Source of the DNA: Coriolopsis trogii
Taxonomy: Eukaryota > Basidiomycota > Agaricomycetes > Polyporales > Polyporaceae
DNA: 64,000 bases
Direction: 5' to 3'
NCBI GenBank assembly: GCA_020543525.1
Contig: JAHYIO010000001.1
Span: 2,852,001 to 2,916,000, forward strand
Part shown: in pieces, positions 12,213 through 24,035 of the stretch
Layout: the number at the start of each line of letters is the position of its first letter
How positions within the stretch are numbered: the first letter of the stretch is position 1
Program-made: the position numbers and the translations under genes
The notes under the pieces: generated by a model
What the model was told of the DNA's origin: nothing
Database searches by the model: none
Seen by the model: the letters and a program-made list of their open reading frames with translations, nothing else

Positions 12213-12305
12213 CGCTGACAGCAGGATTTGAACCTACGCGGGCAATGCCCAAGTGATAATGAAACAAATTCAAATCACTCGCCTTAACGACTCGGCCATA
12301 TCAGC
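12213..12305 (-). tRNA. tRNA-Ser(TGA) with a short intron
   Basis: On the minus strand the acceptor stem GCTGATA pairs with TGTCAGC (one G-T pair) and is followed by discriminator G. The D arm has ATGGCCGAG...TTAAGGC, which contains the A box. The anticodon stem GTGA/TCAC closes a TTTGAA-type loop with anticodon TGA. An intron of about 11-12 nt follows the base after the anticodon. The extra arm (TGGGCATTGCCC) is long, as in type II serine tRNAs. The T arm GTAGGTTCAAATCC carries the B box. The exact splice boundaries were not folded by computer. Confidence 0.88.
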
Positions 12306-12449
12306 TTACCATTTGCGGGCTTGTAGCAAATATGATCAGTTTGTGACGTAAGCTGGATTGTTGCTGCAGGGCTGGAGAACTTGGACACTGACCTCCGAGT
12401 CCACCGTACAAACGCACTCAATCCACCCGGCAGGGTGCCCGTCAGCGCA

Positions 12450-13097
12450 ATGGACTCCCTCATCCCATTCACAACCTCTGGATCTCTCGTGGATTGCGTC
12501 GATAGTACGTCTATCCAAAATCCACGTACCCGAGGCGCAGCCTGAGCCCATATGCCTTGCCTTGCCACTTCCGCTCCCCGTCCTCGGTATCTTTCCCCTC
12601 CTTGGCTCCGGTTAGGAAAGATGCTCGTGATCCTGCGGGACGGTCGGAAGCTTCAAGGTGTCCTACGCTCATATGATCAGTTCGGTGAGTTCCATCACTT
12701 CGTCGTCCCGTACACGCGCAGGTTCATCTTGAATATGCATGCGTGCCGACACAGCAAATCTTGTCCTAGAAGATACCGTTGAGCGAATATATTCCCAAGA
12801 TGTGTTTGCTGAGGTATGGCGCGGCCTTTTCCTCATCCGTGGAGAGAACGTGGTGTTGCTGGGAGAGATAGTCAGTAACTCGCCGTCTACCTTCCTTACA
12901 GTGCTGACCCCCCAATCACCATGTAGGACCTCGACCAAGAAGACGAGATTCCCCTTCGCCAGGTAGAATGGAACATCCTAGAACCATATCATAAACAGGA
13001 GGTTGCAGCTAAGAAGACACGCGAAGATATCAAGTCACAAGTGCTCCATGAGCAGAAGGGCTTCTGCAAGGAGGGAGGTGAAGGAGATGGCTACTAA
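12450..13097 (+). CDS. LSM1: Sm-like protein LSM1
   Basis: Subunit that defines the cytoplasmic Lsm1-7 ring, which binds the 3' end of deadenylated mRNA and promotes decapping. Four exons (12450-12504, 12616-12684, 12755-12870, 12927-13097) give 136 residues. After splicing the Sm1 motif reads [20 protein letters not shown] and is followed by [16 protein letters not shown]. The Sm2 motif is [20 protein letters not shown]. The C-terminal extension ([20 protein letters not shown]) is typical of Lsm1 and absent from other Lsm proteins. All four exon phases agree. Lies 144 nt downstream of the tRNA 5' end on the opposite strand, and is convergent with the PHD-protein gene. Confidence 0.92.
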
Positions 13098-13369
13098 CAC
13101 CGCACCCAAGTGGACATTAGTTCATGGATAGGGCCTAGCACCCACCATTCGCTCTGTCGGTGCCCCCAATTACTGGCAGATTCATTACGCCAGGGAGGCA
13201 TCCAATGTTGTATTTATGTCATTGTTGTCGTGTCCGCTGCTGGTGGCATCGCCGTTGCATAATCGAGCATTTAATTCATGGACCTTTCCAGGCATGTTTC
13301 AAGAGAGAACGAGTATAGTTCACATGCTATGCACACGCAACTCCACAATACTGTTCATACTGAGCTATA

Positions 13370-16300
13370 TTAGGTCTTCTGCTTTCCCTTCCTCCCGGAG
13401 GTACCATTCGGCTTGCTCTTGACTCCGTTGGGCGCGTGATGTCCATTTGGTCGCTGTAGAGCAGCCCCGGATACAATGGTCTTACGGACGGGGACGCTTA
13501 TAGCGTCCTCCAGCTCGTTGCGGATCTTGCGCTCCTCCGTAGTCAGCGTCAGGATGGACTTCTCCTTCATCTCCTGATCGAACTCAAATTCGCTTGCACG
13601 AAGCTTCTGCCACCTGGGAATAGAACGTCAATCGTTCGTCAATAAGTGATCACGGCAAGTTCCACATACCCAGCGTGACGCTGACACTTCTTCTTGCCTC
13701 TGCACCACCACTCGTCCTCAACAGCACCGTCTAGGCCTTCGCCCCCACCGCCGTTGTGTAGAATATGGGCAGCGGCGTAGCTTTCAAGCACGCTGTTCGC
13801 CACCTCGACGAGATCCTCTTCATCGTAGCACAGCCGATGGTCCCAACCACACTCGTCCACTTCGTCAGCACGAGCAGTCGCCAACTGGAGGATTCGTCGT
13901 CTGAGAAGGATCATGTCAAGCTCCTTCTTTAGCTCGTCGCGTTTGGGCGCAATCTTCTCCAACGCAGCCTGCAGACGCGCTATCTTACGGTCCTGCTTTG
14001 TCTTCGTCGGCCGCCGCACCTCATGGTTCTCCTGTATGAGGTGTCCAAAGGCACCCGGACGCTTGCCGTCTTTGAATGCACCGTTCGCGCCACCGACTAC
14101 GTGGACTTCGACGGCGACGCCCTCACGCGGTTTCGTGTCCCGAACGCTTGCCCATAGGACAGCTTGGTCACCGCCCCAGCCCTCTATACGCCGTTGCATG
14201 TATGCGATGCCGCATTCGTCGGAACAAAACTTGGAGAAGTGGCCACGAGCAGGTTTGTGGCAAGCGGAAGGAGAGGAGGGTTGAGGGTGCTTGAGGCCGG
14301 CGGTGCATCGTGGCTTGTATGTAGTCCCCAATGAGTCGGGGTTGGCTGAGACGGTCTCAAGTCAGCGGGGAAATACAATAGACAAGGGTATACCTACCCT
14401 TGTGGCACATGGGGCAGACGAATTGGTCGATAAGGTCAACTTCCAGATCGTTGATATTCAAGCATTGGGTATGATACCACTCGTCACATCTGCCCCGGGC
14501 GTGTCAATCTCCATATTGTTTGAAACGAATGATTGCGGACTTACAGGTCGCAAGCGATCATTACTCGGTCTTCGTCGTAGCTTGTCTTACAGATGCAGTA
14601 CAGCTTGTCGTCAACCTCTCCTTCCTCCTCTTCCTCTTGCTCCTGAGGCTGGGTCTTGGGTTTCGGTGCAGGTTCCGCGGGGATTGGCATCTCAGAAGTC
14701 GATCGAGAGCGAGACGGCCCTGCTGCCGTAGAAACTCTACGTTTAGCTGCCGAAGCAACTGCGGCATTCGCCACAGTAGTCTTCTTCCCTTTCGCGACCG
14801 TGCCACTGCCGGAGGGGGTGAGACGACCCGTGGAACCAGCGGTGCCCTCCTTCTCCTTCCCCGGCTTCGCTTTCGACTTCCCGATAGGTCTCGGCTTGGG
14901 TTTCGTGGATACCTTAGCCGTCTCCGTTCTCTCCTTAGGCATGGGCTATGTAGAGCATGATCAGCCACGGAAAGCCATACGACACTGACGACGACATACC
15001 TTTGACGCGCCTTCCTTCTTCTTCATACTTGACGAAGCGTTGGTACCATCCACTTTGTCAACCTTAACCTCCAACTTAGGCTCCACCTTTTCGACCTTGG
15101 GCGCCGCTTCCGCGACTGTCTTCGTGGTCTGTGATGGAGGAGGGATAGGTGGTGGCATAACCATGGAAGGGCCCGAGGTAGCAGGAGTCCACGCAGGCGC
15201 GGCCGCGGCCACAGCTTTCTTAGCGGCGGGCTCTTTGACAGGTAAGGTCTTCTCTTGTCGGGCCGTGCTATGTGACGTATGTGACGCTTTGCCCGTGGGC
15301 GCGTGTTGCGAGTGCGAGTGCGAACGGGAATGTGAATGCCGAGGCATGTCGTCGACTAAGCTGAGCAGCTCATCGTCCAGGTCGTTGTCCATAGACACAT
15401 CAGGATCCATCGTGTGGTTTGGCGTCGCACTCGCCGCCAGAGCGAGCTCGAGGGTCAGATCCGTGTCCGCATCTGAACGAGGCGACACAGCACGAATATG
15501 AACATCACTGTCGTCGACTTCGGAGATAGCATCAAGTTCTTGCTCCAGCAGAGCAGTGGGTGTAGGAGAGCGAGAGGGATTAGATGCCTTAGGGCGCTTC
15601 GTCTCCACCTGAGGTACGGGAGACAGAGTTCGAGGCCGTGAATGCGATTCCTTCTTTGATGCTGCAGGCGGCGAGGGAGGCGGCGATGACTCGGAGAGAT
15701 AGGGTGTCTGCGGTGGTTCGTTGATATCGGGAGACGAGTGACGCGAGTCATGCGCTGTAGACTCGTTGGCGTAATGGTCGAGGAACCACTCATGAGGATC
15801 TTGCTCAGGAGCCTGTTCAGAGCGCTCTCGATGCCGGTCCTCTTGTTGAGGCCCATCATGACTCTCCATCTCAACCACTATCGGGGACGCCGGGGGCTCA
15901 ATAGAGTGCGGCTCCTGAGCGATTTCTGGCGGTGCTTCCGCCTCGGTCGCTACGGGAACCGAAGGTTGAATGTCGTGAACTACGTCCGGAGATAGCGGCA
16001 AGGGACTTGCTTCGATAGGCAGTGAGTGAGGAGAAATATCGACTACCTCTGTAGGACTAGTGGCCATATCGGGCAGCTCCAGGGTTGTCGAACTGGTAGT
16101 CCCGAGATCGGCGGTATGTGTTGGCTTCAGATTAGTAGACAACAACAGGGGTTCTTGTTCCTCTGTCGCCTGAAAAGCAGGAGCTTCCTCTTCCTCTTCC
16201 TCCATAGGAATGGCGGGTACCGGCATTTCTTCCTCCTCCGCAACGAGTTGCGATGCAGGTGTAGTCTCTACTTTCATCGAAGATGACCGCGCTCGCCTTC

Positions 16301-18041
16301 CTACCTCTACCTCTAACTCCATCTTGCCATCCTCTATCTCCATGTTGTCCACTGTTGCGCCGTCCACCTGCGCTTCAGTCTGCATAGTTTCTGTACCACT
16401 GGCAAGGAGGTTCAGATCTGCAGCTTCACTACCCGACAGCAGGACCTGCTCCACTGCAACCTGCGCAGGTGGGGGTGACCGGTCTGGGGTGGCAGAACGC
16501 GGAAGGCTGGGAGACGTCGCGTTCGTCCTCGACGGTTCCGGTGACAACAACTGTGATATGCTTGTAGGTCTTGGCCCGGGCAGAGGATGACTGACAGGAG
16601 TTACTGGACGAGGTGGAGGCGGAGAGACAGGACGATGAACCTCTGACGATGGGCTCGGCTCTACGAGCGGCTGGGCTTGCGGTACCTGCTGTATGGGGCT
16701 CTTCTGGCGGACTCTTGACTTTGGCGAAGAGTCGGTAGTGGTAGTGGAAGCTTGGGCGGCGGGAGGTGCAGTACCGTAGCTGCCTGTGCGTCGTCGCCTC
16801 TTGGACGGTGGTTCACCGTCAAGAGATATCACTGCCAAAGAATTGACTCTGGCATCGACGCGAGGAGAGGGGAGCATCGGGCTCTTCTGAAGGACTGGGG
16901 AGACAGGCATGTGTGGAAGTGGTGGTGCGCGACTCAGCACAGGGCTCAGAGATGCCCTGCGTGCTGTTTCCAAAGGAGTTGGATGCTCACCACTCAACCT
17001 GCGTCTCTCTTCCGTCGCGGCCTCCACGAGCATCTCCAGTCCGCCTAATCCTCCTGGACTCCCACGGGTCGCCAAACCAGTCAACGGGGACCTCGCGGGC
17101 TCCGCATTGAGCAAGGAAGCTACGGAGGGTGATCGGGTCGCTGCGCCTGGTACATCGCTATGGGAGAACGACCCCGACCGATGAGGATGAGGGTGATAAT
17201 GCTCCTGGCTCGGTGAGGCAGACATGAAAGATCCGGGCGGACTGTGCGAGTGGGAGGGTGATTGCATGGGATGTACATTATTGTATGACGACGGCTGTGG
17301 CATTAGACGGTAAACGGTGGAAGGATTAGAGACGTGATGCAAGCCGAGGACAGGAGATTGCGAGGGACGTCGTTGTTGGTGGGGGACGAATTGTGGAGGA
17401 GAGGGTTGTAGGGCCAAACGAGTGTGCGGTGGAGGTGGCGGGGGATACGTCGGTGACGTCGCCAAAAAGTCTGAGTGTACACTCCTTGATGAACCTGGCG
17501 ACGGTGCGAAATACGAGTTTCCTTCTTTCAAGAAGTATTCGGACCGATTTGAATCGGATGTTCGACGCGAGGACGGGATGGGTCGTGGGGAAGACTGAGG
17601 TAGGTGGTGGGAGGAGTGGTAGGCGACAGGCTCATGTTCACGGCTTACGGGTGAGACAACTGGTCTAGGGTTACTAGCCAGCACTTCAAAATGACCCGCT
17701 ATGTGTTCTCTATACTCTCCTTCCAGGCTGGTTCGAGGAAAGTGATCGCCCACTGGCGGTGAAGGGGTGTGTCTGCGATGATATATGGGTTGCCTTTGTG
17801 TGGAGAAAGGGCCGCCATCGTGACTACTTCGGCTGTTGTCTGAGTATGCTCTGCTACGGTGTGCGTCTCTCTGTATTTCAGGGGATCGGGACTGTTCAGG
17901 AAGATCAATTGGAGGGACTCCTGGGCCAGAGAGATGTATCGGTGGCTCAGGCGCGTGAGATTGGTTTGTCGAAGTTTGGGCCTGATCGGGTTGGCTGTCA
18001 CCGCAGAGAAGAGAGGATATCGTCAACCTTCGCCCTGACAT
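13370..18041 (-). CDS. PHD-finger protein of the Set1/COMPASS complex (CFP1/Spp1 type) with a very long N-terminus
   Basis: CFP1/Spp1 reads H3K4 methylation and tethers Set1 methyltransferase to chromatin. Five exons (18041-15000, 14945-14545, 14489-14398, 14345-13670, 13613-13370) give 1484 residues. The first approximately 1014 residues come from one exon and are disordered (Ser/Pro/Glu/His rich), opening with RRLTISSLLCGDSQPD. The PHD finger is around residues 1126-1178: KLYCICKTSYDEDRVMIACD joins across an intron to CDEWYHTQCLN, then VCPMCHK. The C-terminal part (exon 4) has the Cys-rich CFP1 C-terminal domain (CTAGLKHPQ, SKFCSDECGIAYMQRRI) and a coiled coil (KIARLQAALEKI). The usual fungal homologue is about 350-450 residues, so the length is unusual. 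The first in-frame ATG was chosen. Confidence 0.85.
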
Positions 18042-18925
18042 CGGAGAGAGGTGTGGCAGAGAGGCGAGCAAGCAGCAGAGAACGCAGACGACAAGACAAG
18101 ATGTGAGATCGCTGAAACGGCACTGCGAGTGGCTTTCATGGTAAAGTCACAACGTCGAGGTCACAGCGCACAAACGCAATCACATTCCAAACAGCCAAAC
18201 GAAAGCCGTCTCATTCACATCCTAGGCCTTGTCCCATCTGCACTGCGGGCTGTGCCTCCACATGGCGTACCGAACTAATGTTCGTCAAGAAGCGCAGTGT
18301 ACAGAGAGTATCCCCAACTCAGTGACTGTGGTGAGTCGATGACTGCGCCTTCGCGCTGCAGGTAGAACATGAAGAAACTCCATTATATGCATGAATGTAC
18401 AACGAGACATTGCGACGCAACTCATGCAGCGGCCACGAAGAGCCGACTGCTAAGACAAAAGTCTCAACTACGAAGTTCGAGCGCGCCGCACCCAAGTCTC
18501 ATCGTTCGCAACCAAAGTCTTCTCGTTCTCCAGCCCATTATGACGGTCTCAAGGTCCTCGACCCACTCAAGTCCAGCTAGCCGGCGAGCAAGTCATCGTC
18601 GAGATGCTTTTGTGGGCTAGATGACGAGTTGATGAGTATCGAGCTTGGACAACAGAGACGACGAGGGAAGGCACTGACCTGTGTTTTTAGCGTTGAGGCG
18701 GGAAGAGGGCGAATACGCCTTATAAGGGTGCGAAGAACTGTACAGCGGATCGACGGTGGCTTGAGGCAGGACCCCGGATAGCGGTCACGGGGTCTTCATC
18801 TGGAGGACTCGTGCGGAGAACTCGCAGAGAATCGCTCTTAGCCCCCGCCCTCAAGCCAGTCGACAACTCTCCCCCAGGGAAAATATCCCCGATATTGATC
18901 GCAAAAGAGGGCCCCGTCACTAAAG
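18042..18925. promoter_or_regulatory. Divergent intergenic region, CFP1-like / Stm1-like
   Basis: 884 nt without a convincing gene. Short frames such as 18369-18620 show no conserved features. A TATAAG lies at 18721-18726, about 200 nt upstream of the plus-strand ATG. The region presumably holds both promoters and 5' UTRs. Confidence 0.35.
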
Positions 18926-20243
18926 ATGTCGGTGGCCAGTAGGAATCCTTTTGCCCTTCTCGATGGTCAGTTCCATGGTGCCTTGTATATGCTTCAGCTC
19001 CCCTATCCAAAACTCATCACAATCCAAACATTCGACGCGAGCATATATCGACTGATTTTGTATGCACAGACGATGCTTCGCGTCCGGCGAGCCCTTCTCC
19101 TGCTGCGGCTCCCGCTAAGCAGGCAGCGCCCGCTCCCGCGCCTACCAGGGGCACACAGAAAGCTCGTGGCGGCCCCGCCTCAAGAGGCGGCAGGTACTAC
19201 CAGCGTGGCGGCAAGGCCGCACCTCGCGACAAGGAGAACGCGGATGGTGCAGAGGATCTCGCCGAGCCCAAGAAGCGCGGTACGTCGCAATTGTATGAAT
19301 ACTGCCTGGACTTGACCCTAATCGCTCCATCTCCCGTATCCTCCCCTTATTTTGGGCTACCCTTGCATTACGCCTCGCAGAAGGGGGTGAGGGTCGTGGT
19401 CGTGGTCGTGGCAGAGGTCGTGGTGGCGAACGCGGACGGGGCCGTGGACGTCAATTCGACCGCCACAGCGCTACTGGCAAGACGTACGTTGGTACCCTTC
19501 GTATTTGTTTTGGGACATGTTTCTAATCACAACCTCGATAGCGATTCAGACAAGAAGGTGCACCAGGGATGGGGTGGAGACGAGGCTGTCTCAGAGCTGA
19601 AGGCCGAGGCCGCTGCTGTCACCGACGCCGCTGCCGAGAACAACGAATGGGGAACTCCAACCGCCGATGCTGATGCATGGGGCGCGTCCCCCGCCGAGGC
19701 TCCCGCTGCGGAAGCTCCCGCCGGCGAGAAGGCCGGCGAGCGTGAGGGTCGCAAGCCTCGCGAGCCTGAGGAAGAGGACAACACCCTCACTCTCGAGGAG
19801 TATCGCAAGAAGCAGGCCAGCCTCGATATTGTGCCCAAGCTCGAGACCCGCAAGGTTGAGGACGCGGACTTCCAGGGTGCTGTTCCCGTTACCAAGAAGG
19901 ATGAAGACGAGACTGCCTACTTTGTCGGCAAGGTGCGTAGCATGTTGCACCACTAGTTTCCCCCTCTCGCTCATAAGCTGTGCGACTCCAGACCAAGACG
20001 TCGGCTCCCAAGGCGAAGGCCAAGAAGGAGGACAAGGTCTTCATCGAGATCGACGCGCGCTTCGAGCGCCCTTCTCGTGGTGGCCGTGGCCGTGGTGGAG
20101 ACCGCGGTGGAGATCGCGGTGGAGATCGCGGTGTCCGTGGACGTGGTCGTGGTGGAGGACGTGGTCGTGGTGGTGCGAATGGCGCCAACGCGACTCCGTC
20201 GCTCAACGTTGACGACGAGTCTGCCTTCCCGTCGCTCTCCTGA
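18926..20243 (+). CDS. Stm1/SERBP1-like RGG-rich ribosome- and mRNA-binding protein
   Basis: Member of the HABP4/PAI-RBP1 (Stm1, Oga1) family, cytoplasmic proteins that clamp mRNA-free 80S ribosomes and protect them during nutrient limitation. Five exons (18926-18965, 19070-19279, 19381-19483, 19542-19932, 19992-20243) give 331 residues. The start MSVASRNPFALLDDDASRP matches the Stm1-like N-terminal domain. Two Arg-Gly-rich tracts are visible: one encoded by exon 3 and ending in the family motif GRQFDRHSATGKT, the other in the last 70 residues (repeated RGGDRGGDRGG). The central EEDNTLTLEEYRKKQASLD is the most conserved HABP4 block. The C-terminus is NVDDESAFPSLS. RG tracts are likely arginine-methylated (inference). 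Confidence 0.92.
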
Positions 20244-20983
20244 AGACATGGCAAAATACCGGTTCAGCCGTGCCAGTCTGAGCCGTTACTGTTTTCAATG
20301 CGACACTGATAAAATCAAAGGGTCAATGTCAGTAGCCCATTCTCTCGTCTGTCGGTCCGTCTTGATATTCGTGCACGATTTCTCACTCTCAACTCGTATT
20401 TGCGCCTCAATTCCTTCTCGATGCTTCACGTACCTTGTGCTCCTGCTCCCGATCCTAGTAGTAGCTGTCCATCTCACCCATCCTCTGACATGACATATGC
20501 ACCAAGACTATGCACGGTATATTATGCTCTGTGGCTTTCCATATTTAGTCGTGTTGTATACGAGGTGTAAGACTCAGCGATGCATATATGCGCTCACAAG
20601 TAGCGCTCTCAAAATAATCGTGTCAAGGGGTGTGCCTAGCAGAGCCAGCTGCCAGTCCTCAATAAGGTCTGGAATGACTTTGCAACGTGTGTTGTGAACG
20701 TTGTCTGAACGCCTTGAAGCTCGTGCTGAGCGCATGCATCGATGAACCGTCTAATTGAAACACTAGCGCTCCAATTCTTGCTTCTGACCGAGGTCGCTCA
20801 GCTCACTGTAGCCTGCCTAGCTACTAGGTCGTGAGTACTGCCTGCTTCCTTGAAGTGCATAGTAGACAATCATATTCATGTAGCGATTCCGGTGTAGATC
20901 TTATCTCCATTCCCTGTTTTGTGCACCATCCACATACGTCCAGCGCCTTGTTCTCCGACGGCACGGCCTCGTACAAACCAAGG
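20244..20983. other. Intergenic, no gene seen
   Basis: 740 nt between two plus-strand genes, holding the 3' UTR of the Stm1-like gene and the promoter of the phosphatase gene. Short frames show no conservation that I recognise. Confidence 0.35.
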
Positions 20984-22187
20984 ATGACGGTAGAATATGT
21001 TTACATTGCAAGACACGGTAAGCCGCCAATGTCACCTTGCCCTTCTATGCGGATGTCCTGGATCTCATATACGCGCAGGATATCGTATGAATTGGGTCAC
21101 TGATGATTGGTATGGTAACCGAGTTGATTAGTGCTCCATGTTTACTGAACCATCTGGTACAGGAAGAGCGTTACGGGTGGGTCTGCCAAAACGCACATAG
21201 CGCACTCCAACGACGGAGTCGCCTGTTCAGCAACATTGACTCTTGTGCAGGTCTTCCGCGCGATCCACCCCTTGCTGATTTTGGGTTGACCCAGGCCCAG
21301 GAGCTGGCTGAGTTTTTCTTAAGCCTGCCTGAGGAAGCTCGGCCGACTGCCATTTTCTCTTCTCCATACTGTGAGTCGCTCTCAGCAGTCTCCCATGCAC
21401 CAAAAGCCGAACCCGTCACGAGCTGACCTCTTCCGCCTGGCACAGACCGCTGCTTGCAGACGGCGAAGCCAACTGCGGAGGCCCTGAAACTGCCCCTTTA
21501 TGTGGAGCATGGTATGTCGCCGTCTGAGAGTCATCCGCAGCCCGAGTATTGAGAACAATCTGGCTTCCAGGGCTCTCGGAGTGGTACTCTCCCGCCGCAC
21601 CTGGGACAGGTCTGCATCCGCGCCCCGCGTCGGCAACCGACCTGCGGGCGTACTTTTCGGAGATTGACGACTCATGGCAGTCGATCTACTACCCCTCGCG
21701 CAAGGGAGAGGACCTTGACGAGGTGCACGATCGCGCGGGTGGCCTGATGCGCGCCCTCATCCCGGCAGTAGAGCACCGGTTCGCGGGGCAGCATAAGCGC
21801 ATCCTGCTGGTCAGCCATGCGGCCACGGTCATCGCGCTCACCCGTGAGCTTGTTGGGGACAGAAGCCTTCCACTAAGGGTCGCGTGTTGCACGCTGACAG
21901 ACTTGCAGCGGATGGGTGGGCCTTCGAACACTGTTGGATGCTGGGATGCCAAGAAGCTCGCGGATGCCGCTCATCTGAAGGAAGGGTCTACACGGGCTTG
22001 GGGATTCGAGGACACGACCGTCGTTGATGGGAAGGTGAGAATCAGCGGGAGATGTTCAAGCAATGCCGCACTCACAAATCCGTAGGTGGTCCATCATGCA
22101 GGCGAGCCTGGGACCGAGCATGAGGAAGACCATCCGGTCGGACTGCAAGCTCATGTGCTGCCAACCGCAGTTCGGGAACAGCTATAG
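20984..22187 (+). CDS. Histidine phosphatase superfamily protein, Tfc7/tau55-like
   Basis: Seven exons (20984-21017, 21079-21109, 21163-21176, 21251-21370, 21446-21511, 21571-22034, 22086-22187) give 276 residues. The catalytic motif is YIARHGYRMNW with phosphoacceptor His11. The second half has DLDEVHDRAGGLM and the catalytic LLVSHAATVIAL. Exon 3 is only 14 nt, but it and its neighbours are needed to form VTDDWKSVTGLPRDPPLADFG, a pattern conserved in fungal members. After the phosphatase fold comes a short tail with TRAWGFEDTT. This arrangement resembles the small fungal phosphatase related to the N-terminal half of TFIIIC subunit tau55. A link to TFIIIC is a family-level inference, and substrate is unknown. 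Confidence 0.82.
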
Positions 22188-22293
22188 ATGCTTTCTTGGC
22201 ATAGAGCTAGATGAACATGTCCGACACGATAGATTGTTACAATTGGATATCCTACTTCCACTTGACGCTTTTCTCGTATACATTATTCCTCTT

Positions 22294-23589
22294 TCAGAAG
22301 GTAACAAATGCGCTCGCATAACTGACGCTCGAGTCTTTCACTGTCATACACTGGCTGCTCTGCTCGTAACGCACCCACTTCAGCTTCGGTGCTTTGCCTT
22401 CCTTCTCCAAAGTTGCAAGCGCGCCAAGTAGGACTCCGATGGGGTGGCGACCACAGATCGTGTTCTTTGTCCTGGCCAGATACTCCGCGAAGTGGTGGTG
22501 AGACTGGGCGGCGGTGAAAGGAGGCAATGTAAGGAGCTCCATTGCTTCGTGGTCGAGGGCGGAAATGGACGCATGGATAGGATGGTCCCTCAGAGAGGTT
22601 GAGGCATCAGAACGAGACAGCCGTATGGGAGGAGTCGAGGTTGGAGGTGGCTTGGGGTAATAGAAGGTGTACTGGAAGCGCGATCCCCTGCGTGACATAA
22701 TTCGGTGAAAGAAAGGTCTCATACGCTGGCAAGACAGCTCACCAATGACAGAAGTCACTTGAGATGACGAAGATCGTGTCATCTCGTGCGAGGTATGGAG
22801 CCAAGACACGGCCATAAAGGACTTCCTTGTCATAATCTATCGCTCCAACAAGAATGGGGACGATCTGGATGCCAAGTCTGGAAAAGCGATGAGCACGCGA
22901 ATACCTAGAGCGCGCTCAGAACCACGTACCCTTCGAACGTCTTGCGGACATAGGGTAAATGCATCTCAATACTGTGTTCATCTTCATCAGTCTGCAAGCT
23001 CATTTCCGTGAAATGTCCCGTCTTCTTCAATTCTTGCGTGGCTACTCTGCGAGATCAGTACATCGCGTTACGGTTACTTCGTATGTCTTACTTTCCACAT
23101 CTATAGGTAGCACCCCCAGCGGGGTCTCGTACTCAGTGCACCGCGTCAGCGCACAACCATCGAGGTAAACGTGGTGAGACGGGCCGAGGACAAACACTCG
23201 CTTGCTGCAGGATGCAAACCGTGAGCATGCACAGACCAGCCACAGCTTAGCGACGTACATTCCGCTGGTATCAATACTCTTGTATGCCCAGGCAGCAGCA
23301 CGGCCAGAATAAGAGTATCCGGCGTGTCTGTAAGCAGCTTAGATGGCGAACGTTTCGTTTGTCAATACCAAGAGCCTTACGGCGCAATGATGGCCTTGGT
23401 ACCACGAACAGGTGGGTTGTAGTCGTCATCCGGGGAGGGGTTGACATTCTGCAGCCAGGTCGACAGTTCTTGATCAAGCCTGGCCGGGTTGCCCGTGTAC
23501 CACGAGTCTGCATGCGTAGCTCGTCTGAATCACCACAACTTTCAGACAAAGAAATCAATCACATCGCTGCGCACCCACCTGGAACTCAT
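22294..23589 (-). CDS. MEMO1 family protein
   Basis: Memo-like fold related to class III extradiol dioxygenases; the human protein is a redox/copper-linked signalling effector. Seven exons (23589-23579, 23524-23381, 23327-23259, 23204-23092, 23044-22930, 22877-22743, 22687-22294) give 326 residues. The start [17 protein letters not shown] is split after 11 nt by an intron. Family motifs follow in order: [87 protein letters not shown] and [19 protein letters not shown]. The His and Cys residues of the presumed metal site (HAG, GPSHH, DFCHWG, CGRHP) are all present. There is a lineage-specific insertion of about 30 residues after [10 protein letters not shown]. Convergent with the phosphatase gene, 106 nt apart. 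Confidence 0.92.
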
Positions 23590-24035
23590 CCGCCGCTTTA
23601 AGTCTCGGCTGAAGAATATCGACGATATATACTCGATGAAGGTTATGATGGAGACGGTTGAGAGACTCTCAGTGAAAGAGGGACACTCGTCGGTGTGTTT
23701 GATGGACAATCTCATAACGTCGACGTCAGCGATTGTACTCGAGTACTAGGCTTCTGTCAGCGGGAATATGCCGGGGAAGATCTGTCCGATAACACGGGAC
23801 CTCGACTCGGGCCCCTTACACTCAGAGCACGGAAGCCATGATGTTGCCAGATGCAACACAACATTCACAGGAGCGGCTGCAACAGCACGTATACCTCTAT
23901 CGTACATCGCCGAACACAGGGTTATGTAAGTCGATGGCCTGAGTCATGGTCGCATGTCGATTATCGGCATAGGCAAATGGATACATGAGGGTGGAAAGTA
24001 GCAGATGAGACAACAATGATACCGACAACGACTTT
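23590..24035. other. Intergenic, no gene seen
   Basis: 446 nt upstream of the MEMO1 gene and downstream of eL32, both on the minus strand. It should hold the MEMO1 promoter and the eL32 3' UTR. No further feature seen. Confidence 0.35.

Noticed and set aside
13639..14942. Separate genes for the CFP1 C-terminal domain, the PHD finger and the long Ser-rich frame upstream
   Set aside because: Introns with good consensus join all three in phase (15000/14945, 14545/14489, 14398/14345), and the PHD finger itself is split across one of them.
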